Source: Paenibacillus pasadenensis | GTDB lineage: Bacteria > Bacillota > Bacilli > Paenibacillales > Paenibacillaceae | DNA: 64,000 bases | Direction of reading: 5' to 3' | Assembly (NCBI RefSeq): GCF_023715725.1 | Contig: NZ_JAMBOT010000001.1 | Location: forward strand, 1,109,839-1,173,838 | In this document: positions 9,117 through 18,008 of the stretch, piece by piece | Position numbering within the stretch: position 1 is the stretch's first letter | Layout: each line of letters begins with the position of its first letter | Program-made: the position numbers and the translations under genes | Notes under the pieces: model-generated | Told to the model about the DNA's origin: nothing | Seen by the model: the letters and a program-made list of their open reading frames with translations, nothing else | Database searches by the model: none

Positions 9117-9539
9117 ATGTGGCTTCCCTATGCGCTGCTTTCCGCTGTTTTTGCCGCACTGGTATCGATCTTCGGCAAAATCGGCCTCAAGGATCTTGAC
9201 GCCAATTCCGCTACCGCCCTGCGGTCCGTCATTATGGCCCTGTTTCTTCTGGCTGTCATCGCCGTACAGGGAAAATTCGGCCAAATGGGTGACATTTTAG
9301 CCCAGCGCAAAGCTCTAGCCTTTATCGCAATGAGCGGAACGGCCGGCGCGTTATCGTGGCTGTTTTATTTTCTTGCGCTTAAGGTCGGTACCGTCTCTCA
9401 GGTTGGTCCCATCGACAAGCTGAGCGTTGTGTTCGCTATTGCGCTGGCCTTCCTGTTTCTTGGCGAAAAGATTACGCTTTGGAACGGCATCGGCGTTGTC
9501 ATGATTGCCGCAGGAGCGATTCTTACTTCGCTAAAATAA
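9117..9539 (+). CDS. EamA-family small membrane protein, half-size transporter
   Basis: This 140-residue protein has about four or five hydrophobic segments and one EamA domain, as in the COG2510-type half-size drug/metabolite transporter relatives. Such half-size proteins presumably work as dimers. Typical family sequence is visible as LDANSATALRSVIMALFLL and FLFLGEKITLWNGIGVVMIAAG. The ribosome binding site GAGGAGG lies ahead of the ATG. It stands alone between the tRNA and a hairpin terminator. The substrate cannot be inferred. Confidence 0.85.
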   Translation: MWLPYALLSAVFAALVSIFGKIGLKDLDANSATALRSVIMALFLLAVIAVQGKFGQMGDILAQRKALAFIAMSGTAGALSWLFYFLALKVGTVSQVGPIDKLSVVFAIALAFLFLGEKITLWNGIGVVMIAAGAILTSLK

Positions 9540-9542
9540 CAA

Positions 9543-9580
9543 ATAGGCCTTCTGAGGTGTTGTGACCCAGAAGGCCTAAA
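9543..9580 (+). terminator. Hairpin after the EamA gene
   Basis: Perfect arms TAGGCCTTCTG and CAGAAGGCCTA lie five bases past the stop codon. The T-run is poor, so it may be a weak terminator. Confidence 0.6.
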
Positions 9581-9673
9581 CTTTAGCCGCTGCTGATGCA
9601 GCGGAAAAGTTCAATTAAAGTTACGGTTTCACTTGCGGCTAGCATCTCGGAATTTTGGGCCCTCCCCGAGATC

Positions 9674-9856
9674 TAACGAAACTGAGAGGCGTTATTGCCA
9701 CAGATTAGGACGATTCTAAGATCTAACGCAACTATGAAGCGTTATTTGCAGAATATGCGGGTCTTTTCGCCTAGAAAGGACCGGATAAGGCATCTCAATT
9801 GCGTTAAATTCTACATACGACGATATTTAGCCCAATAAGCCTGCTCAGTTGCGTTA
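9674..9856 (+). repeat. Palindromic repeat cluster A: two forward and two reverse copies
   Basis: This cluster has four 21-bp copies of an imperfect palindrome of the form TAACGC-AACTGAGAA-GCGTTA. Forward copies are at 9674-9694 and 9724-9744, reverse copies at 9786-9806 and 9836-9856. Spacing within each pair is exactly 50 bp. The cluster fills most of the 455-base gap between the EamA gene and the iron permeases. I see no gene in this gap. Confidence 0.85.
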
Positions 9857-9994
9857 GGCATACTGTTGATCGACCGCCAGCGTGCAGCGAAACACCGCGT
9901 GTTTGGAACTGTAAGCCGCATCCGGCGCGCAAAAGCTCCCGTAATATCATCCCATGCTCAAATTCAGATCAGCCGAGAGTCGGTTTAAGTATCG

Positions 9995-11029
9995 TTAGGC
10001 GCGTGAGCGAGCCATCAGGTACAGGAAATACGGCGCGCCAATAACGGCGACCACGATGCCGGTCGGAATTTCCGACGCCGTTGGCATCGCCCGGCTTATC
10101 GTGTCGGCAATGAGCAGGAGCAAAGCGCCGCACAGCGCCGATGTCGGCAGCAGCGCGCTATGGCGCGGCCCGACAAGGCGGCGGGCGATATGCGGCCCGA
10201 TCAGCCCGACAAAGCCGATCCCGCCGCTGACTGCGACGCAAGCGCCGGCGAGCCCGGCTGCAACGAGCAGCAAACGGGTACGGTCCTTGCTGACCGGCGC
10301 TCCGAGACCGCTCGCAGTCTGCTCGCCAAGGCCGAACACGTCCAGCGTGCGCGCCTTCAGCATGATGTAAGCGCCGAACGCAATTAGCCAAGGCAGCAGC
10401 GCAAGCACAAACGTCCAGGTGCTGCCCCAGATGCTGCCCGCCATCCAGGTGGCGACGAACTGGTACTTCTCCGGGCTGATGCGCAGCATGAGCACGATAG
10501 TTGCAGAGCTGATTGCAGCCGCGATAGCGATACCCGTCAAAATAAGCCGCGACGGCAAAATGCCCTCGCCGCGTTTATAAGCCATACCAAATATAACAAG
10601 CGCGGTCAGACAGGCGCCGAGCAGCGCCAAAACCGGCAGCGCAAACACCGGAGCCGCGTCCGTGGACGGATAAAAGGCGACAAACATCAGGACGACAAGA
10701 CCCGACCCCGCATTAATGCCGAGGATGCCCGGATCTGCCAGCCCGTTCCGGGAAATACCCTGCAGCACACAGCCGGACAAAGCAAGCCCCGCCCCGACAA
10801 GCAGCGCGATTGAGATTCGCGGAAGGCGGAATTCAAACAGCACAAGCTTCTCTTTATCGGTGCCGTTTCCAAACAGCGTGTTGAGTACTGTGCCCGGAGA
10901 CATGCGGAAAGAACCCGCGTTCATGCTAAGCAGGAATGCGGCAACGATAAGCACGCCGAGAATTCCCAGCATGAAAAAAACTTTGCTTCTGCGGCGGCGT
11001 TCCGCCTGAAGAACCGTATCAGCGTTCAT
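9995..11029 (-). CDS. FecCD-family iron-siderophore ABC transporter permease (second subunit)
   Basis: This polytopic membrane permease has the FecCD/BtuC fold (about 10 segments) and imports ferric siderophores as a heterodimer with the preceding gene product. Family signatures include GISRNGLADPGILGINAGSGL and GFVGLIGPHIARRLVGPRH. The start ATG overlaps the stop of the upstream permease by one base (TAATG), so the two are translationally coupled. No substrate-binding lipoprotein or ATPase gene lies in the operon. Confidence 0.92.
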   Translation of the reverse strand: MNADTVLQAERRRRSKVFFMLGILGVLIVAAFLLSMNAGSFRMSPGTVLNTLFGNGTDKEKLVLFEFRLPRISIALLVGAGLALSGCVLQGISRNGLADPGILGINAGSGLVVLMFVAFYPSTDAAPVFALPVLALLGACLTALVIFGMAYKRGEGILPSRLILTGIAIAAAISSATIVLMLRISPEKYQFVATWMAGSIWGSTWTFVLALLPWLIAFGAYIMLKARTLDVFGLGEQTASGLGAPVSKDRTRLLLVAAGLAGACVAVSGGIGFVGLIGPHIARRLVGPRHSALLPTSALCGALLLLIADTISRAMPTASEIPTGIVVAVIGAPYFLYLMARSRA

Positions 11030-12090
11030 TACAGCTCCCTCCTTTCACGGCGCGCCAAATAGAGGAAAAACGGCACGCCGATGAGAGCGATCAAAGCGCC
11101 GATTGGAGATTCATATGGCGGATCGATCATTCTCGCGCCTATATCCGCCAGAACAATCAGCAGAGCGCCGAGCACCGCTGAGCAAGGAATAATAAACCGG
11201 TAATCAACGCCGACCAGATAACGGGTTACATGCGGAATGAGCAAGCCGACAAACGCGACTGCTCCTACCGCTGAAACAGCCGTTCCGGCCAGCACCAGCA
11301 CGAGCAGCAGCGCAAACATCCGGGTCCGGCCGATGTTCAGGCCGAGTCCCGACGCCACTTCTTCCCCAAGGCTCAGCAGCGTAATCGAACGGGATAACAT
11401 CATCGATAAGACGAGCGCAACGGCTGTCCATGGAAGTATGGCATCGAGCTGCGTCCATTTGGTGCCGGCCAGTCCGCCCGCATACCAGAAGGCCAGGTCT
11501 TGTCCGATCCGGAAATACAGCGCAACCCCTTCGCTGAGCGCCGTGAACAGAGCGGACACCGCCGCTCCGGCCAGCACGAGCCGAACCGGCGTTAAGCCGC
11601 CTTTCGACAAAGAACCGATGCCGTATACGATTCCGGCCGCGACGCCGGCGCCGACAAAACACCATACGATAATGACGAGATAAGGCGTTCCCGGAGCGAA
11701 GGCAAAACAAAGAGCCAACGCCAGCGCAGCCCCCGAGTTCAAGCCTAACAGCCCGGAATCGGCCAGAGGATTGCGAGTCATGCCCTGCATCAACGCGCCT
11801 GCTACGGCAAAACATGCTCCTGTAAGCGCACCTGCCAATGCTCTTGGCATGCGCAGCTCATGGATGATCAAATGCTCCTGCAAATCCGCGTTGTAGTGGA
11901 ATACAGCATTCCATACTGTAGCCAGCGAAATATCCGCCGCGCCAAATGCAATGGACAGCGCCAAGGCAAAAGCTAGCGCCGCCAAACCTGCTACGAGGAC
12001 GACAGCTGCCGCCGCAGGTCTGGATTTGACCGCTGGCGCGCTCTTACGAGCGGGACCGGCTTGTAAATCTGAAGATGAAGTTGCACTCAT
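11029..12090 (-). CDS. FecCD-family iron-siderophore ABC transporter permease (first subunit)
   Basis: This partner permease of the iron-siderophore pair has family motifs GMTRNPLADSGLLGLNSGAAL and GLLIPHVTRYLVGVDYR. The frame stays open to a TTG at 12138, but the ATG at 12090 (MSATSSSDLQ) is preferred because it is preceded by GGGGAT and lies downstream of a TATAAT box and a Fur box. It is 353 residues with a charged cytoplasmic N-terminal tail of about 30 residues. Iron repression by Fur is inferred from the operator. Confidence 0.92.
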   Translation of the reverse strand: MSATSSSDLQAGPARKSAPAVKSRPAAAAVVLVAGLAALAFALALSIAFGAADISLATVWNAVFHYNADLQEHLIIHELRMPRALAGALTGACFAVAGALMQGMTRNPLADSGLLGLNSGAALALALCFAFAPGTPYLVIIVWCFVGAGVAAGIVYGIGSLSKGGLTPVRLVLAGAAVSALFTALSEGVALYFRIGQDLAFWYAGGLAGTKWTQLDAILPWTAVALVLSMMLSRSITLLSLGEEVASGLGLNIGRTRMFALLLVLVLAGTAVSAVGAVAFVGLLIPHVTRYLVGVDYRFIIPCSAVLGALLIVLADIGARMIDPPYESPIGALIALIGVPFFLYLARRERREL

Positions 12091-12113
12091 AAGATCAAAT
12101 CCCCGTTTCAATT

Positions 12114-12143
12114 GAAAAAGATTCTCATTATCAAGCAATTATA
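12114..12143 (-). promoter_or_regulatory. Fur box and -10 element of the iron permease operon
   Basis: On the minus strand GATAATGAGAATCTTTTTC (12114-12132) matches the 19-bp Fur consensus at 16 positions. A perfect TATAAT (12138-12143) lies just upstream, so Fur would cover the transcription start region. The -35 element is weak. Confidence 0.85.
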
Positions 12144-12200
12144 ATGGATTCATCTCAAAAAGAATATCCCTTTGCAAACTTAAGCTCTAAAATAGTTAAC

Positions 12201-12240
12201 GAAAAACGCCAATCCGCTGGGCAAACTCGCGAATTGGCGC
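12201..12240 (-). terminator. Terminator of the SorC-type regulator gene
   Basis: The minus-strand stem CGCCAAT...ATTGGCG is followed by TTTTTCGTT, 27 bases past the stop codon of the regulator. Confidence 0.75.
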
Positions 12241-12266
12241 TGGCAGTAAAATGAGAATTCATTTCT

Positions 12267-13220
12267 CTAACAGACAACAGCCTTCTCTTGCTCAAGCAAG
12301 TATCGGGCGGTAAACGTATCGGTGACGATCGTTTTGGGATAACCGCCGCGCACAGCAGCATGAACCGCTTCTGCTTTGCCGATGCCGCCAGCCACAAGCA
12401 CCGCGTACTCCTTGCTGCGAAGCTCCTCCAGCTCGATGCCGATAGTGCGAGCATCCAGCTCCTTGGCGCAAACGTCGCCGTTGATATCAATAAAACGAGA
12501 GCATATATCGCCTTTTCCCACCTGGTTGACCACTTCCAGCTCCGCCTGGGTTAAATAGTTGGCCCGGACAAGTACGGAATCCGCGGTTGGCACGCCTACG
12601 GTAAACATCGCAATGTTCGCTTTACGGCCAATCTCAAGTATTTTGGAAATGTGCCGATCGGCTTCGATAGCTTGTTTCACAAGCGGCTGATCCACAATGG
12701 CAGGGAGCGGCAGCAAATACGGCGTTGTGTTGAAGGCTCCGCCAATCATATGCATAATTTCCGAGGCATGCGTGTTCGTTTCGGAATAGCTGAGTCCCCC
12801 GTTCAGCTGCACTACTTTTACATCGCGCACATTCTTGATTTGCAGCCGCTGGGCAATTTCGAACAGCGTTGTTCCCCAGGTCACGGCAATCGTATCTCCG
12901 TCGCGGACAATATCGTACAAGTATTGAGCGGCCGCTTCCCCAATATACTTTTTAACAACGTTGTCGTCATTGGACGGCGTGCTAACAACGATCGCCTTGT
13001 CCAGCCCGAATTGACGCTCCAGCTGCCTGCACACAAGATCATTGTTTTCAAGCGGGTCATTAATGGTAATTTGCACGATGCCGTCCGCTTTGGCCTGCTG
13101 CAGAAATCTTGAAACGGTGGGCCGCGATACTCCAAGCTTTTTGGCAATATCTTGCTGACTGTAATCCATTTGATAGTAAAGTCTAGCCGCTTCTACAATT
13201 TTCTCCAGCTTTTCTGACAT
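12267..13220 (-). CDS. SorC/DeoR(Bsu)-family sugar-binding transcriptional regulator
   Basis: The 317-residue protein has an N-terminal helix-turn-helix (DYSQQDIAKKLGVSRPTVSRFLQQA, about residues 17-42) and a C-terminal SorC-type phosphosugar-binding domain with VVQLNGGLS and VLVAGGIGKAEAVHAAVRGG. Such regulators bind a phosphorylated sugar or nucleoside-derived effector; B. subtilis DeoR is one member. No catabolic operon stands next to it here, so its target is unknown. It is monocistronic with its own terminator. Confidence 0.88.
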   Translation of the reverse strand: MSEKLEKIVEAARLYYQMDYSQQDIAKKLGVSRPTVSRFLQQAKADGIVQITINDPLENNDLVCRQLERQFGLDKAIVVSTPSNDDNVVKKYIGEAAAQYLYDIVRDGDTIAVTWGTTLFEIAQRLQIKNVRDVKVVQLNGGLSYSETNTHASEIMHMIGGAFNTTPYLLPLPAIVDQPLVKQAIEADRHISKILEIGRKANIAMFTVGVPTADSVLVRANYLTQAELEVVNQVGKGDICSRFIDINGDVCAKELDARTIGIELEELRSKEYAVLVAGGIGKAEAVHAAVRGGYPKTIVTDTFTARYLLEQEKAVVC

Positions 13221-13397
13221 GATCCCACTCCATATCCGTCCGCTTCTGGATTTATGGATAAATTATAAAATCCTTTAGTGCCGAAAAGCAATGAAAATTC
13301 CAAACTGCGTCCGAAAACCTGCCACGAATGACGTTTTTAGACGATGGCTCCAGGGTAATGCAGTTCATACAAACGATTTCGCAAGGAGGGATCTCCG

Positions 13398-14330
13398 ATG
13401 CCATCCAAATCTTCATTTGTTAGCAGAGCATTTACGTTTGGCAAAAATATGTTTGCTCGTTTCCGGGACGACGATGTCCCCGCTTTGGGAGCGCAGCTTA
13501 CTTATTATTTGCTGCTGTCGTTTTTTCCATTTTTAATCTTTCTCGTCAGCCTGCTCGGCTATTTGAACTTAAACGGGGACGATCTAATCAGCGAGTTCAT
13601 GCGTTTGCTGCCTGAGGACGGCGGCACAACGGTACGCACCATTTTGAGCGAGGTTACGGTAAGCAGCAGCGGCGCCCTGCTGTCCATCGGTATGATCGGT
13701 ACCATCTGGGCTGCCTCCAACGGCATCAACGCCATTATTAAAGGAATCAATAAAGCCTACGGCGAAGAAGAGAGCCGTCCTTTCTGGAAGGTTCGCGGAA
13801 TAGCGCTAATTGCCACTCTTGTGCTGGCCGTTGTCATTATTCTCGTAGTGGCGCTGCTTGTTTTTGGCCGAGTCATCGGCGAATATCTGTTCCAAACGTT
13901 AGACTATCCTGCCGGGTTTGAGCCCGTCTGGGCGATTGTCAGTTATTTGCTGCCTTTCGTGGCGATGATTCTGGTGTTCACGCTGCTTTACTGGATTACG
14001 CCAAATTGCAGGTTGAACTTTCGCGAGGTGCTTCCCGGCGCATGTTTTGCAACGGTAGGCTGGATCGCTACCTCGATTCTGTTCTCGATGTACGTCAGCC
14101 AGTTCGGCAACTACACAAAAACGTACGGCAGCCTTGGCGGCGTTATCGTTTTATTGATATGGCTGTACTTAAGCTCAATCATTATCGTGCTTGGCGGCGA
14201 GATTAACGCAGCGCTTCGTTTCGGAGCGGCAGGCTTCCATAACGGCCCTCCTGCACAAAAGATCAGCTTCAGTTCGCTTCGCAAGCCAGACGGCCGCAGC
14301 GCCGGCAAAGACAAACGTGTTCCGCTATAA
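13398..14330 (+). CDS. YihY/BrkB-family membrane protein
   Basis: The 310-residue polytopic protein belongs to the YihY family, whose cellular role is unsettled (it was once mislabelled ribonuclease BN). Family sequence is visible as DDVPALGAQLTYYLLLSFFPFLIFL near the start and GGVIVLLIWLYLSSIIIVLGGEINA near the end, with about six membrane segments. The tail is polar and basic. The ribosome binding site AGGAGGG precedes the ATG. It is a single gene followed by a strong terminator. Confidence 0.9.
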   Translation: MPSKSSFVSRAFTFGKNMFARFRDDDVPALGAQLTYYLLLSFFPFLIFLVSLLGYLNLNGDDLISEFMRLLPEDGGTTVRTILSEVTVSSSGALLSIGMIGTIWAASNGINAIIKGINKAYGEEESRPFWKVRGIALIATLVLAVVIILVVALLVFGRVIGEYLFQTLDYPAGFEPVWAIVSYLLPFVAMILVFTLLYWITPNCRLNFREVLPGACFATVGWIATSILFSMYVSQFGNYTKTYGSLGGVIVLLIWLYLSSIIIVLGGEINAALRFGAAGFHNGPPAQKISFSSLRKPDGRSAGKDKRVPL

Positions 14331-14394
14331 AAATAGTGAAAAACGTCCGCTGCTTAAAGCTGACGCTCAAGCATCCGCTTCTAGCGCTGCGCCA

Positions 14395-14427
14395 GCAACC
14401 CGCCGGTTCCGACCGGCGGGTTGTTTT
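14395..14427 (+). terminator. Terminator after the YihY gene
   Basis: The stem AACCCGCCGGT / ACCGGCGGGTT is followed by GTTTTGG, between converging genes. Confidence 0.85.
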
Positions 14428-14464
14428 GGGTCTGCCGCAGACTGCACCGGCGATGCCAAGCTGT

Positions 14465-14806
14465 TCAGCCGAGCAGTCTTTTCAAATCGTCGCGGACATG
14501 ACCGCTTGAGAGCACCTGCTGCTTGAACGTTTCGCGGCGGCTCCAATCGGTTTTGAGCGCTTCATTTTCAAACCACTGCATGGTAATGTCCTCGTACGCC
14601 GTGTGCATGCTGTTGTCGAACCAGTCCGTCAGCAAATCCGCATCGCTCCGTACGACCGAAACCATATCATACTCCTCGTCTTCCGCCAGCCTGAAGTAGA
14701 CCAGCACCTGCTCACACTGCGGATCGTCAGTCTGCACCTGTACCTCTCCGCACGGCATCCCTTCCTTATCCACTGTTCCGCTGACATGGGCCTCAATTAC
14801 GTTCAT
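14465..14806 (-). CDS. Unknown acidic cytoplasmic protein
   Basis: This 113-residue protein has no signal peptide and no motif I recognise. The first half looks beta-rich (GEVQVQTDDPQCEQVLVYFRL) and the second half helical and charged (WSRRETFKQQVLSSGHVRDDL). The start codon overlaps the stop of the upstream gene as ATGA, which supports both genes being real and cotranslated. The function is unknown. Confidence 0.7.
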   Translation of the reverse strand: MNVIEAHVSGTVDKEGMPCGEVQVQTDDPQCEQVLVYFRLAEDEEYDMVSVVRSDADLLTDWFDNSMHTAYEDITMQWFENEALKTDWSRRETFKQQVLSSGHVRDDLKRLLG

Positions 14807-15150
14807 CCCTGCAGCCCTCCGAGGTCCAGCTTCATGCTTGTAATATGCTGTTTCGTCTCTTCCGTGCCCAGCCGGTTGATCAAGGCATAAATTTGTTTAA
14901 GAATGCCTTCATAACCGCGGTTAATCTCTTCCAGGCTGGCGGAGCCGTACGGGCTGCTGTGAAAATGAGCCATTTGCGCCTCGTCCATGCTGGACAGCTC
15001 GGCAAACAATGCCTTGAGCCCGTCCTTTTCCTCCTCGGTTGCCTCGATGACGAGCTCGTACGCCGCCGCTTCGGAGTCTTCCAGCACCTGTCCGGCGCCA
15101 ACTGCTACGTAATAACGCTTACGCTGTCCTTCCTGATCATGGTGATTCAT
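14803..15150 (-). CDS. Unknown small protein, first gene of a two-gene operon
   Basis: The chosen start is the ATG at 15150 (MNHHDQEGQRKRYYVAVGAG), with GGAAAGGAG ahead of it; a longer open frame reaches 15195. This gives 115 residues. The sequence shows a YYVAV strand and then a long helical region (ATEEEKDGLKALFAELSSMD, then ILKQIYALINRLGTEETKQH). I do not recognise the family. It is coupled to the following unknown gene by a 4-base overlap and is divergent from asnB. Confidence 0.7.
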   Translation of the reverse strand: MNHHDQEGQRKRYYVAVGAGQVLEDSEAAAYELVIEATEEEKDGLKALFAELSSMDEAQMAHFHSSPYGSASLEEINRGYEGILKQIYALINRLGTEETKQHITSMKLDLGGLQG

Positions 15151-15306
15151 TACTTGTCCAGCTCCTTTCCTGTTTTTGCCGCCTTCATTCGTCAATTCCC
15201 CCGTAGTTTCTCCCCGTGGACAGACATGTTATGCCCTTATTTCGCATATTCATGGTCATATGTCGCATTGCGCCGCAAGCTTACGAACAAGAGAGGAATG
15301 AACCCC

Positions 15307-17151
15307 ATGTGCGGATTCACCGGATGGATCGATTGGACACGCGACCTTACCTTGCACAGCGAGGATCTTGAAAAAATGACCGCCACCCTTGCGCTCCGGG
15401 GACCCGACGCTTCAGGAACATGGATCTCGGGCTCCTGCGCCCTCGGCCACCGGCGTCTGTCGGTCATGGACCCCGAAAACGGCGCCCAGCCGATGATACG
15501 GAGCCAGGACGGCCATAAATTTGTCATTGTCTACAACGGGGAACTTTATAACGCGCCGGAGCTGAAGCGGGAATTGGAGAGCAGAGGGCGCATGTTTACG
15601 ACGACTTGCGACACCGAGGTGCTGTTAACCGCCTATATGGAATGGGGACCTGCCGCCGTCGAAAAATTCAACGGCATCTTTGCTTTTGCTATCTGGGACG
15701 ATCAAGAGCAAAAGCTTTTTCTCGCGCGCGACCGCGTCGGCGTTAAACCGCTGTTCGTCAGCCATGCGGGCGGTCAATTTATTTTCGGCTCGGAACCAAA
15801 AGCGCTGCTGGCCCATCCGGCGGTCACGACAGATGTCGGTGCGGAAGGAATTGCGGAGATTTTCATCGTCGGTCCCGCCCGTACTCCGGGAGTCGGCGTT
15901 TACAAGGACCTGACCGAGCTGCTGCCCGGCAAATGCATGACGATCGACCGTAGCGGCGCACGCACGCATACGTACTGGGAGCTGCGCAGCTGGGAGCATG
16001 AGCATGATATCCCCCAAACGGCGGCGCGTGTCGGCGAACTGCTGCGCGATACGGTTGAGCGCCAGCTCGCCTCCGATGTGCCGATTGGCACGCTTCTGTC
16101 AGGCGGCCTTGATTCCAGCGCGCTTACCGCGCTGGCTGTCGATTTTTACAACCGCTACGGAGCGAGCTCGCTGGATACGTTCTCCGTCGATTATGTTGAT
16201 AACGATATCCACTTCAAGTCCCATGCGTTTCAGCCGAATGCCGACGCCCCTTGGATTCGCAAAATGGTCGACTACCTCGGAACCGTCCAGCACGATGTGA
16301 AGTTTGATACGCCCGAGCTCGTTGCCGCACTGGACGACGCTCTGACCGCTCGCGATTTGCCCGGCATGGCTGACGTCGACGCCTCGCTGCTGTTATTTTG
16401 CCGGGAAATCAAAAAAAGCGTCACTGTCGCCATATCCGGCGAAGCGGCGGATGAAGTGTTCGGCGGATATCCTTGGTTTCACCGTGAAGAGTCGCTCAAT
16501 GCCAGCACCTTTCCGTGGGCGCTCGCTTCCGGGATGCGGTCGGAGCTGCTGTCGCCGGAAATGCGGGAATGGACCAAACCGCTCGATTACATCGGAGACC
16601 GATACAGCGAAGCGGTCGCTGCTGTGCCTCACTTAAGCGGGGAAAATGAAGCTCAGCGCAAGATGCGCACAATGTCTTATTTGAACATTACCCGTTTCAT
16701 GCCAACGCTGCTCGACCGCAAGGACCGGATGAGCATGGGCGCAGGGCTGGAGGTCCGCGTGCCGTTCTGCGATCATCGGCTAATTGAATATGTGTTCAAT
16801 ATTCCGTGGGAGATCAAAACTTCGGGCGACCGCGAGAAAGGCATTCTTCGCCAGTCGCTGCGGGGCTCTTTGCCCGACGAGGTGCTTTTCCGCAAAAAAA
16901 GCCCGTATCCCAAAACGCATAATCCGAACTATTTAAACGCAGTGCGCTCCAAGCTGCTGGATGTGCTGAACGACTCCAGCTCGCCGATCCTGCCGCTGAT
17001 CGATGCCGGTAAAGTCCGTGAAATTGCGGAATCCGACGCCGCCAGCTCCAACATTCCATGGTTCGGCCAGCTGATGAGCGGACCGCAGCTGTTCGCTTAT
17101 CTGTATCAGGTGAACCGCTGGCTGGTGCAGTACAACGTTTCGGTTAAATAG
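15307..17151 (+). CDS. asnB: Asparagine synthase (glutamine-hydrolysing)
   Basis: The enzyme makes asparagine from aspartate, ATP and glutamine. It has an N-terminal class II glutaminase domain with the nucleophile Cys right after the initiator Met (MCGFTGW) and ALRGPDASGTW. The C-terminal synthetase domain has the PP-loop LLSGGLDSSAL. The frame is open far upstream, but the start is fixed at 15307 because Cys2 must become N-terminal; AGAGGAA lies upstream. It is 614 residues, normal for this AsnB group. Confidence 0.95.
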   Translation: MCGFTGWIDWTRDLTLHSEDLEKMTATLALRGPDASGTWISGSCALGHRRLSVMDPENGAQPMIRSQDGHKFVIVYNGELYNAPELKRELESRGRMFTTTCDTEVLLTAYMEWGPAAVEKFNGIFAFAIWDDQEQKLFLARDRVGVKPLFVSHAGGQFIFGSEPKALLAHPAVTTDVGAEGIAEIFIVGPARTPGVGVYKDLTELLPGKCMTIDRSGARTHTYWELRSWEHEHDIPQTAARVGELLRDTVERQLASDVPIGTLLSGGLDSSALTALAVDFYNRYGASSLDTFSVDYVDNDIHFKSHAFQPNADAPWIRKMVDYLGTVQHDVKFDTPELVAALDDALTARDLPGMADVDASLLLFCREIKKSVTVAISGEAADEVFGGYPWFHREESLNASTFPWALASGMRSELLSPEMREWTKPLDYIGDRYSEAVAAVPHLSGENEAQRKMRTMSYLNITRFMPTLLDRKDRMSMGAGLEVRVPFCDHRLIEYVFNIPWEIKTSGDREKGILRQSLRGSLPDEVLFRKKSPYPKTHNPNYLNAVRSKLLDVLNDSSSPILPLIDAGKVREIAESDAASSNIPWFGQLMSGPQLFAYLYQVNRWLVQYNVSVK

Positions 17152-17170
17152 AGGATTTTAAATACAGAAT

Positions 17171-17205
17171 AAAAAGCCATAGCGCCGCCGCTATGGCTTT
17201 TCGTG
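17171..17205 (+). terminator. Terminator of asnB
   Basis: The hairpin AAAAAGCCATAGCG / CGCTATGGCTTTT lies 20 bases past the stop codon. Confidence 0.9.
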
Positions 17206-17243
17206 TTCTGTTGCGCTCAACACATGAAGCATGATGGACAAAA

Positions 17244-17290
17244 GAAAAGGCCGCCCCTCGTCGTCTGACGACGGCTTTTACAGGACGGCC
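17244..17290 (-). terminator. Terminator of the rph-rdgB operon
   Basis: On the minus strand GGCCGTCC pairs with GGGCGGCC around an inner hairpin CGTCGTC-AG-ACGACG, and TTTTCTTTTG follows. Confidence 0.75.
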
Positions 17291-17354
17291 ATAGGATTAA
17301 CTCGGCTTGAGACATGTTTAATGCAGCATGCCCGGCGCGCGTTCGAGCCGCGTC

Positions 17355-18008
17355 CTACAAGCGCACGCCGGATTGCTCCAGCTTGCCTAGCAGCTGCCGC
17401 AGCGCCTCGCCGCGATGGCTGATTTGCTGTTTTTCCTCCACGCTCAGCTCAGCCGCGCTGCGCCTTTTTCCGGGAATCCACAGCAGCGGATCATAACCGA
17501 AGCCGTGTTCGCCGCGCGGATGCTCCAGAATATAACCTTCCAGCGCTCCCTCGCTCTCGATAAAATCGTCCTGCTCCGGCATGTAGAGCGCAAGCGCACA
17601 CCAGAACCGGGCCGAGCTCAGCAGCCGTTCGCCGTCCGGGCGCTCTGCGGCTCCGCTTGCAGCCTCCGCGCCGGCAGCGGCCAGCTCCTGCAGCAGCTTG
17701 GCGTTGTTGGCGGCATCCGTAGCTCCGGGACCGGAATAACGGGCGGAATAGATGCCTGGCTCACCGCCTAGCGCATCCACGATGAGGCCGGAATCGTCGG
17801 CCAGAACCGGGGCGTTCAGCAGCCGTCCGAGCGTACCCGCCTTGATGCGGGCGTTGGCAGCGAAGCTGTCTCCGTCCTCCACGATGTCCGGCACGTCGGG
17901 ATAATCCTTCAGGCTGCGCACCTGGAGGCCGAGCTTGGCGAAGGCATGGGTGAACTCTTTTACTTTTCCAGCATTGCCGGTAGCGACGACGACATAACCC
18001 CCGCTCAT
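17355..18008 (-). CDS. rdgB: XTP/dITP diphosphatase (RdgB/HAM1 family)
   Basis: This house-cleaning pyrophosphatase removes non-canonical purine nucleotides such as dITP and XTP. Motifs are [14 protein letters not shown] at the N-terminus, [26 protein letters not shown] in the middle, and [13 protein letters not shown] plus SHRGEAL at the C-terminus. The 217 residues include an alanine-rich insert near residues 110-125 ([17 protein letters not shown]). The start overlaps the rph stop by four bases, matching the rph-ysnA order of B. subtilis. Confidence 0.95.
   Translation of the reverse strand: MSGGYVVVATGNAGKVKEFTHAFAKLGLQVRSLKDYPDVPDIVEDGDSFAANARIKAGTLGRLLNAPVLADDSGLIVDALGGEPGIYSARYSGPGATDAANNAKLLQELAAAGAEAASGAAERPDGERLLSSARFWCALALYMPEQDDFIESEGALEGYILEHPRGEHGFGYDPLLWIPGKRRSAAELSVEEKQQISHRGEALRQLLGKLEQSGVRL

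Noticed and set aside
9674..9856. Repeat clusters as CRISPR arrays
   Set aside because: Copies occur in both orientations, the spacers contain related sequence and no cas genes are nearby.
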